Source of the DNA: Chlamydomonas reinhardtii
Taxonomy: Eukaryota; Chlorophyta; Chlorophyceae; Chlamydomonadales; Chlamydomonadaceae
DNA length: 64,000 nucleotides
Direction of reading: 5' to 3'
NCBI RefSeq assembly: GCF_000002595.2
Contig: NC_057019.1
Location: 1,120,194 to 1,184,193 of the forward strand
The notes under the pieces were generated by a model that saw only the letters and a program-made list of their open reading frames with translations, was not told the origin of the DNA and did not search any database. The translations under genes were made by a program, and so were the position numbers. Shown piece by piece: positions 57,001 through 64,000 of the stretch. Each line of letters opens with the position of its first letter. Position 1 is the first letter of the stretch.

Positions 57001-58681
57001 AGGATCAGCTGTCGTCTTGGCAAGGGCCAATGTGTAGCCCGCGTTGCTGACCTGCAGTGGCAAGGCAAGTGTTGTAAAGCCGACCGCCCACGAGATGCAG
57101 AACCGGACGTCACCCACCGTGATCACCACAATCTTCTCCGCAATCACGTTGTTGGCGCCGTCATATAGGCGAAGCCTGGCGTTCTTGCTGCCGGTGGAGG
57201 TGTACCTGAACGTCGAGGCTGCAGCTGAGGAAACGGCCGTGGCGGTAGTCGGGAAGTTGCTAGCGGCAGTTAGTGCGTCAGGATACGCTAGCGGCGTCTC
57301 AACCACTGAAGGGTCGTCCCAGTTGAACCTCCACTGCAGGATGGGTGAGGTCGCGCTGGCGCTGTAAGACACCTCCGTCGTCGTCTGAGTAAACGTCACT
57401 TGGTCGGCTGTGGTGACGGAGGTCGGGCCCACGGTGAGGGTCAGGACATACTTGGACGGGTCCACCTGCAAGCACGAGCCACCATTAGACCCTGTAGTCC
57501 GCTTGCAAGGCGCGTCGCTGCCTGCTTACCACATAGACAGCATTCGCAGCCGCGGGGGTGAAAGTTCGCAGCAGGGTACCGCCGACGGGGGCGTCGTAGA
57601 TCCGCAGGACGGTCGTCTTTGCGCCCTCAAGGTTGTAAACCTGGTCAGGGATGACGAAATCGTAATTCGTGCTCGCAGTGGGCGCAATGCCGATGAAGAT
57701 GCGCGAGCTTTCGAAGACTCCCGGAGCAGTATCCAGCTGGATAGTGGCCCACATGTCCGCGCGGTTCGCGGTCGAGGAACTGACGCGGCCCTTGAAGCCG
57801 CTGAAGGCCAGGTTCAGGCGCGGAACGCCTGACTGGAGCAGCGTCGCAGTCAGTGTCGAATCCTCAACCTGCAGAGGAGCAGCGTCGCAGTCAGTGTCGG
57901 ATCCTCAAACCGAAGGGCGGTCAGCAGGGCGTCGTACACACTTGCCAGGTGCCGCTACAAGAGGAACCGACTCACATAGATGGGGACCGTCTTCGAGGCC
58001 AGTAACACGCCAGGTGCGACAGCACTGTCATACAAGCGAAGCGTCACGAACTTGGTTCCAATGCTTGCATACGTGACTGTGTACGTGCCAGCCGAGACCA
58101 GATTAGCGGTGGGTGTGGTGCTCAATGCGCCCGTCGTCGTGCGCGTCGTTTCCGCAGTAACTCCATCGCCATAATCGAGCGTGAAGAACACGGCGGTGGT
58201 GGAATCAGGGGACGCGACGGTGGCCGTGAAAGTGACAGCGTCGGACGTGGTCGGGTTCACGGTCGGGCCGAGCTTGTCCAGTGTCAAGGTATAGGCTGCA
58301 GGGCGCGCATCGGGTCAAAACGGGGCTTCGGCGTAAGCTATATGCTGAGAAAATGGATCGCACATGTGACACCTGCCTCCCGATTCAACGTCCCTGTTCC
58401 CTAATTAACTTAACACGATGAAAAATGCAGTGCCATTGATCACTCTACTGCTGATAGGACCCGGCCCTGACTTGGAAAGTCTCTAAGGCTTCAAATAAGG
58501 TCGCTTTCGCCCCACAGGCGAACAGACGAGCAAAGGCAGCTCCACACTCACTTGCTGCTTCGACCAATAGCAGGAAGCGAGGCGAGGCGGCAAGCGCGAC
58601 TCCAAGGACAAGCAGCAGCCATTGTGAGGCGCGGTTACTTGAGCAGCGCGCAGGCCGCCGCCCGTGGCGGGGCATCGCCAT
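51058..58681 (-). CDS. MST1: Mastigoneme-type secreted glycoprotein (probable MST1)
   Basis: Nineteen exons in gene order: 58681-58552, 58295-57976, 57868-57530, 57465-57118, 57051-56722, 56662-56294, 56223-55819, 55757-55440, 55381-54941, 54876-54415, 54330-54264, 54199-54107, 53963-53667, 53611-53091, 53016-52803, 52741-52574, 52463-52175, 52067-51868 and 51710-51058. Every phase agrees and gives 1987 residues. Exon 1 is a signal peptide (QWLLLVLGVALAASPRFLLL). Exons 2-10 each encode one Ig/PKD-like unit, mostly phase 0 and ending in similar TFTV-type strands. Exons 12-19 encode GCC2/GCC3-type cysteine-rich repeats (CPAGTVASKTGSSQCTPC). Then comes a polyproline SPPPP/PPSP tract of about 85 residues and an acidic tail. 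Length and domain order match, from memory, Chlamydomonas mastigoneme protein Mst1, which forms ciliary hairs with glycosylated polyproline helices. If not MST1, it is a related extracellular hydroxyproline-rich protein. Confidence 0.85.
57836..57907 (-). repeat. Short direct duplication across a splice acceptor of the MST1-like gene
   Basis: Two copies of a roughly 33-nt unit, about 40 nt apart (core GACACTGACTGCGACGCTGC), differ by few bases. One lies at the start of exon 3 and the other in the intron just upstream of the acceptor. Confidence 0.85.
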
Positions 58682-59617
58682 GGGCGAACGCTAAGATGTA
58701 CCCTGACTGCGCCCGGCTAGCAGGAGACTGAGTTTGAGCGAGTATGAGCCAACGAGGGGTCAGCAACGCGTGATGTTGGGAACGCGCGCCCTCAGAATAG
58801 TAGCTCCTATGGCTCCTATATTAGTGTATGAGTAAACTAATGAACTGCACAAGAAGCAAGGCGACAAGGTGCTTCCAGGCGACTAAATGCCGCGCCTTAC
58901 GACACCGCCCCATGCCCCAACCCCAACTTCGACCTGCCTTCCCACCGCAAGAATGTGTCCAAAGTAACCTTTACGTCTTCTAGCTAGCTCATGCTCTCTT
59001 GCGTTTGCAAGATAAGGCCAAGGAGACGTCCAGTTCCTGGTCTCGGAGTGTCCTGAGAAGCCAAGCCTCACAATTAAGCTCACGCTTAAAATGTCACGCG
59101 GATATGAGACGGATTAATAACGCGAAGGGGTCATTTATGAGTTATGGGGAACTCGCTGCGCTCTCCTCAGCATAGCACATCTTGGCATTCCTCCAATCCA
59201 AAAGAGGCATAAACTTATGCATGTATGGTTGACTATGCGGCAGCGACAAGTCTCACTCTCTCACTTTGTAGCTTTTTAAACGCGTTTGAATCATGTAGTA
59301 GAAAAGCGGCGACTTGCATGTAGCAATATCCCAAGACCTGAGGCTCGCAAAACACCTCACACGAGGCCGCACTTGTGGGCAACATGTCGCATGCCTTCAG
59401 TCAGCTTTGGTTCCGCGGCAACCTACACCTTCTTGCAGTACATTATCGGAAGCAAAACGCCAACGGCATCCTCTTATGAAACCAGGGCTCCGTTGGCAAC
59501 TGCCTACAGCACCGGCGCCATAGGGCGCCATCCTGAACGTATCCAGCGTTCTGGTCCCGCTCTTGCCCGTGCTGCCTGCGTACAATCCTGCCGACGTTTT
59601 ATCCGGCAATGCCCACT
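58682..59617. other. Tandem intergenic region upstream of the MST1-like gene
   Basis: The stretch lies between the stop of the oligopeptidase gene and the ATG of the MST1-like gene, both on the minus strand. It is AT-richer than its surroundings. It must hold the oligopeptidase 3' UTR and the MST1-like promoter; no clear TGTAA or TATA box seen. Confidence 0.5.
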
Positions 59618-62600
59618 TCATATATTTAGCCCCCTCCTTGTGCTTGCCCGCGCATCAGCTTCCACAGATGCAACGCGCTGCAACAGGAAAGCCGAGCGCA
59701 TGGCCCGCTCACCCAGGGCCCCGCTGGCAAAGTGGCCGCCAGCGCCCGTCTCCGTCAGCAGCAGCACACCGGTCAGCCTGATTGAATCTACGACCTCACG
59801 GCCTTCCCCCTCAACTCCCCCTTCAAACCGCACACAACCCCCGCCGACTGCAGCGCTCTCTATCGCCGGTCCACACTTACAACCCATAGCAAGTACTCCT
59901 GCATCCGCCTCCTCCTCTGTCTCCCGCGGCCCGTGCTCGTCAAGCGCCATCCTTCCCCTCAGCTCGCTTCGCAGCCTCGCCACGAACTTGGCCGGGCCCC
60001 AGTACGGCACTCGGCTGTCGTGCAGCGCGCATGTCAGCAGCAGCGCCGGGGCCGGGGGGCTAGCGGCAGCTAGGGCCGCCACGTGCTCGTACGGCGAGTA
60101 GGAGCGGATGTAGGCGTAGTCGGCCTGAGGGCGTGCCGGCGTGGGGTGGAGGATGGGGAGCATGGGGGAGGGAAGCGTTAAAGACCCAAAGGAAGGGCAG
60201 AGAGGGGTCACAACTGCGCCTGCTGCGGTTGCGGTGCACAATCAGTCACCCACACCTTCACAGGTTCCAATCGTAACAGCCTGGTCGAGTCGATTAACCT
60301 GCCCTCCTTCCCCTCCTTGTGCCCTCACCTGGCATTTCTCCGGGTCTCCCCACTCGGGTCGCTCCTGTGCCGTGAGCCTCAGCCGCGAGTCGCACATGGC
60401 TCCCAGCACGTCCAGGAACGGCACGTCCAACACCGCAGCCGAGAACAGAGCCCCCGGGGCAGGCGAAGGGAGAGGGGGAGGGGGAGGCGGAATGGGAGAA
60501 GGTGAAGCATGAGGGGGAGGGGGAGAGCCCGTCCCGGGTGGTGGTCGGTGGTGGACGCCGCAGAGCGCCATGCCCGCCGCCAGGCCGCCTGTGCGGTGCA
60601 GAAGAGGGAGCGTGACATAATTCCAAGCTTGGCATGATGGTAGAAAGGCCTGTTGGAAAGCGTGCCCGCACTGGTTCGCCACGCCCCAGAACTACGGCGC
60701 GCCCCGTGCCCCTACCCAGTGTTAATACCCGCGCACTGGGTGCCGAACAAACCATCATTAGATTCATTACCACCCTGCCTCTCGCGCACCTGCGGACCGG
60801 CCCCAAACCGCCATCTTCCCAGCTCGGGAGTAGCCGCCAGCCACCAGTGCGCCTGCTACTGCCGCCAGGTCCGCCGCGCTGTTGACCTTGCACCGCCGCT
60901 TGCCGGCCCGGTGCCAGGCCGCGCCCAGCTCCCCACCGCCCCGCACGTGCGCGATGACCAGCAGACACGGCTGACGGCGGGTGTCGGCACTGTCTCCGCC
61001 ACCGCCACCGCCACCGGCACCGCTGCCGCCTCCGCTGCCACCTCCGCCACCGCCACCGCCACTGCTGCCGCCACCGCCACCGCTGCCGCCACCGCCACCG
61101 CTGCCGCCTCCGCCGCTACTGCTGCTGCTGCTGGGCTCTGTTCGGGCACCCAATTCTTGCTGAGCTGCGCTTCCGCTGCCGTGATTGTCACAGGTACCGC
61201 CAGCTGCACAGCTGTCGCCCGATTGGCTTACACCGACGCCCACACTGACGCCGTCCAGAATGGCGAGGTCCGCGGGATTGAAGTCCGGAAGCAGCTTCCT
61301 GCAGCCAATAACCCGCGACCCAGGTCGGGGGGGGGGGTACACGCCTCATGCTCATCTATGTGGGTCAGCTAGCCCTGGCCGCTCGTCCTTACCAAGTTGC
61401 CGCACGTCCCCAACCGGGCGTGCCCTGCCCGCATCCGCCCCACCTGCCCGTACCCGCCCCATCCACCCACCTGCCGTACGCTCCGTACACCTGCACCACT
61501 GCCGGCAGCGGGCGGCCGGTGGCGGGCGGCCAGGCGTCGGCGCGGCAGGCCAGGCTGGCAGGCACACGCGTGCCGTCGGCGGGGTTGGTCGCCCACAGCG
61601 TGGCGCTGAGGTAGGCGCCCGGGGCAAAACCACCCGCCACCTCCTCCACCTGATGGGGTTTTGGTTGGTTGGAATTGGGGAGTAGGGTTGGGGTTACATT
61701 CATTATCAGTTATGGAAGTGGAATAGGCTTTGGAGTGACAAGGGCAGCAGCAGGCACCGCGATGGCAAATTCGATGGCGCTCAGCCACAGGTATGGTAGG
61801 GTTGACGCCACCTGCTTGGGGCCTCCAGTCTACCATTTTACCACGCACCCGCACCCCGACACAGACACAGCGGCACGCTGGTCATCCCTGCCAGGTGACA
61901 GCGTCAGCGTCCCACCGCACTGCACACAGTCCTGCATGTCTCCCTTGCTTTTGCTCCCCCGGACCCACCTGCCGGCGCCACGCCACCCGCCTCTCCAGGT
62001 CCAGGTCCACGGTGGTTGTGGGCGTGGTCAGACTGCTGTACGACAACCGCACGTACGGCAGACGCACGTGCGGCTGCCGTACATCGACACGGGGGTGGGG
62101 TTGGCGGGCGGGTGGTTGGACGCTGGGGTGGGGAGGGGGGTGGCGGGCGGGTGGTGGGGTGTGTGGGAGGGGGCGGGGCAGGCGGCACGCAGTCCACACG
62201 CCGTGCTGCAGCACCAGTGAGGACACGGCACCCAGGCAGCAGGCGTGGCACGTGGCCCCGGGGTCTGGGTTTGGGGCGGAGGCGGGGCCATCGGTGGTAT
62301 GGCATGTGGTTGCTGGGTTGGAATCAAAGCCGCATGCTGCTGCTCCGGGTGGCGACGGGCAGGCAGCCGGCATACACGGTGAAGCGCCATGGCCCGGTGC
62401 AGCGGCAGGGGACGCGGCAGTGGCGCCGCCTCCGCCAGCTGACGGCGACGCCTGCTCCCCGCCACCGCCGCCAGTACAAGTGTCGGGGCCGCTGTTGTTC
62501 CTGGTGCTGGTGCCGCCAGCCACCTCATCGCCAGGCAAGTACGTCCACAGAAGCGGCAGCGGCGGCGACACGCAGGGCGGCTCATCTTCCTCCTCTTCCG

Positions 62601-64000
62601 TCTCCATCCCCTCGCCCTCCTCCGACTCGGCTAGTCCGCTACTGCTGCTGCTGCGACTGCCCACTCCTGCCTCCTGAGCAATCCGCCCTTTCTGCTGCTC
62701 CGCCATTGCCGCCGCACGTGCCGCCTCCACCCGCTGCCGCACGTCACTGACGTCGTACACACGCACTGCCGCCTGCATGTTCGACAGCGTGTGTACGACA
62801 AGGTAGCGGCGCACATGATTGCGAGGACTGCAGCTGCTTCGGCTGCTGCTGACGCCGCCCACACCAGTGCTACAGCCCTGCTGCTGCTGTTGCCCCTCCT
62901 CCTCCTCGTCCTCGTCCTCCTCCGGCTGCCCCCGCTGCTGCGCCTCCTCCCACTCCACCACCACCAAGTCCACCACCTGCCGCCCGGGACTCCCCGGCAG
63001 TAGCACCTGGAGGGAACGGAGCGGGGCACGCGGGCTGGAAGCGTCAAAAGCTGCGCGTGCAGCTTGAATTGACCCCAGTGGAAGCAACTCTCACTGCGCC
63101 CAACACGGCACACGGTGCCGCCCGCCCACCCTTGGAACACCCACCACTCGGCTGCGCAGGTCTCCCCCAGTGACGGCGCATACGTGTCCGTCCGGGTACG
63201 TGTCCGTGTCCATCAACACCGCAAATGTGGCCGCCTCGGCAGTAACAGCACCGGCAGTAGCAGCACCGGCAGTAGCAGCACCGGCAGTAGCAGCACCGGC
63301 AGTAGCAGCATGGGCGCCGTTGCTACTGCTACTGCTACTGCTACTGGCACTGCTGCCTCCGCTTCCGCCGCCATACATGTAGTCCGCTCTTAGCACGTCG
63401 CACTCGTCTGACGCGGGCGCCACAACAGCCCAGCAGCAGTTCGGCAGGCGGTGCGGTTGGCTGCTAGCGTCGGACTGAGGCGAGCCCAGGCTGAGTCCAG
63501 CTGGCAGCTGCAGCTGCTGTTGCGGTTGCGGTTGTGGCTGCGGTTGTGGCTGTGGCTGCGGCTGCTGCGCAGCCTGTACTGACTCGGTCTCTGATGAGGG
63601 CTGGCGCGCGTGCGGCAGAGGGTGCTCCTGCTGCATGGCTAGTAGGGTGCGGCCACCCTGTGTGGTGGGGGCGGCGGGTATGGGGCAAACATCGTACTGG
63701 ACACTACGCCGTACCCCTCGGCTTCATCCCGCCCAGCCCCGCGCCTGATGCCTGTCCGCCCCCGCCACGCCCTCCTGCCCCGATGCCTCGATCACCCCCC
63801 GTCTTGGTTTCATTGGGATTGCAACAACCGCTACTCCTCCAGCCTTGCTCACCGGCCCCTTGCGCCCCACCAGCAGCCACCCGCCGCAGGAGGTGTGCCC
63901 CGCCAGCTCCAACGAGCTGCCGGGCTGAGAGTCCTGTTGCGTGGTCGTGTGGTTGTGTGTCAACAAGGATGAGCGAGAGCGAGAGCCTTAGGGCCCCTTC
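59618..64000 (-). CDS. Prolyl oligopeptidase family (oligopeptidase B-like), 5' end outside window
   Basis: Seven visible exons in gene order: 63933-63853, 63657-63145, 63006-61969, 61649-61471, 61298-60790, 60588-60329 and 60124-59618. The first begins at a splice acceptor, so the N-terminus lies beyond 64000. Peptidase S9A serine protease with beta-propeller then alpha/beta-hydrolase. Landmarks: PYVRLSYSSLTTPTTTVDLD, PAVVQVYGAYGR, LLVIAHVRGGGELGAAWH, nucleophile in VWGRSAGGLAAGM, VLDVPFLDVLGAMCDSRL, acidic residue in CALHDSRVPYWGPAKF and His in TGAGGHF. The triad is intact. Unusual low-complexity inserts interrupt the fold: poly-Gln/Pro and ATAGA repeats in the propeller, Glu-rich and Ser-rich loops, and a long Gly/Ser tract just before the AHVRGGGE strand. 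Part of the 63006-61969 exon (near 62067-62195) may be an in-frame intron. It cleaves short peptides after basic residues or proline. Confidence 0.85.
61038..61130 (+). repeat. Coding GCCACCGCC/CTGCCG repeat (Gly/Ser-rich insert)
   Basis: Tandem GCCACCGCC and CTGCCGCCA units encode, on the minus strand, a run of Gly with Ser interruptions inside the oligopeptidase catalytic domain. Confidence 0.85.
61689..61730 (-). repeat. Recurrent intronic 3'-end motif, copy E
   Basis: In gene sense CCACTTCCATAACTGATAAT then GAATGTAACCCC. It lies about 48 nt upstream of the 3' splice site at 61650 in the oligopeptidase gene. Confidence 0.75.
63236..63312 (+). repeat. 15-nt coding minisatellite in the oligopeptidase gene
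   Basis: About five copies of ACCGGCAGTAGCAGC, in frame on the minus strand, encode repeated ATAGA units. Copies are nearly identical, so copy number is likely to vary between strains. Confidence 0.9.

Overview
The window is nuclear DNA of a volvocine green alga, Chlamydomonas reinhardtii or a very close relative. Support: GC-rich, intron-dense genes with GT-AG junctions and TGTAA-type 3' ends; divergent H3/H4 histone pairs ending in a stem-loop; an H3 one residue short after K27 as in Chlamydomonas; a nuclear petN-like gene; and a mastigoneme-type flagellar glycoprotein. Exon joins were made by hand from splice consensus, reading phase and family alignment, so single junctions may be off by a few bases.

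Layout. 219-3688 (-): low-complexity Ala/Gly/Ser protein, 3' end off the left edge. 5549-6625: divergent H3(-)/H4(+). 7746-8872 (+): NAD(P)-binding epimerase-like protein. 10196-13210 (-): plastid-targeted rhodanese. 13534-14378 (+): PetN precursor, divergent from the rhodanese. 16219-21124 (-): spastin-like microtubule-severing AAA ATPase. 21585-24543 (+): folate/FAD-type mitochondrial carrier. 25612-26680: second H4(-)/H3(+) pair, an inverted near-copy of the first. 27666-31697 (+): helicase-associated-domain protein. 33110-36248 (+): PLATZ zinc-binding regulator. 36249-40036: long stretch with no gene found. 40037-42391 (-): unrecognised 276-residue protein. 42850-46459 (-): plastid-type protein joining UVR and ApaG domains. 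46748-48943 (+): nucleoside diphosphate kinase. 51058-58681 (-): 1987-residue secreted cysteine-rich/polyproline protein, probably mastigoneme MST1. 59618-64000 (-): prolyl-oligopeptidase (oligopeptidase B type), 5' end off the right edge.

The genes do not form one pathway. Local themes are plastid function (rhodanese, PetN, UVR-ApaG) and cilia/microtubules (spastin, MST1). The most unusual non-coding signal is a roughly 20-40 nt sequence, core CTAATCATGAATGTAACCCC in gene sense, that recurs 35-80 nt upstream of 3' splice sites in introns of four unrelated genes on both strands. This suggests an introner-like intron family or another mobile intronic sequence. No CRISPR, tRNA, rRNA, bacterial operon or recognisable virus-like element was found.
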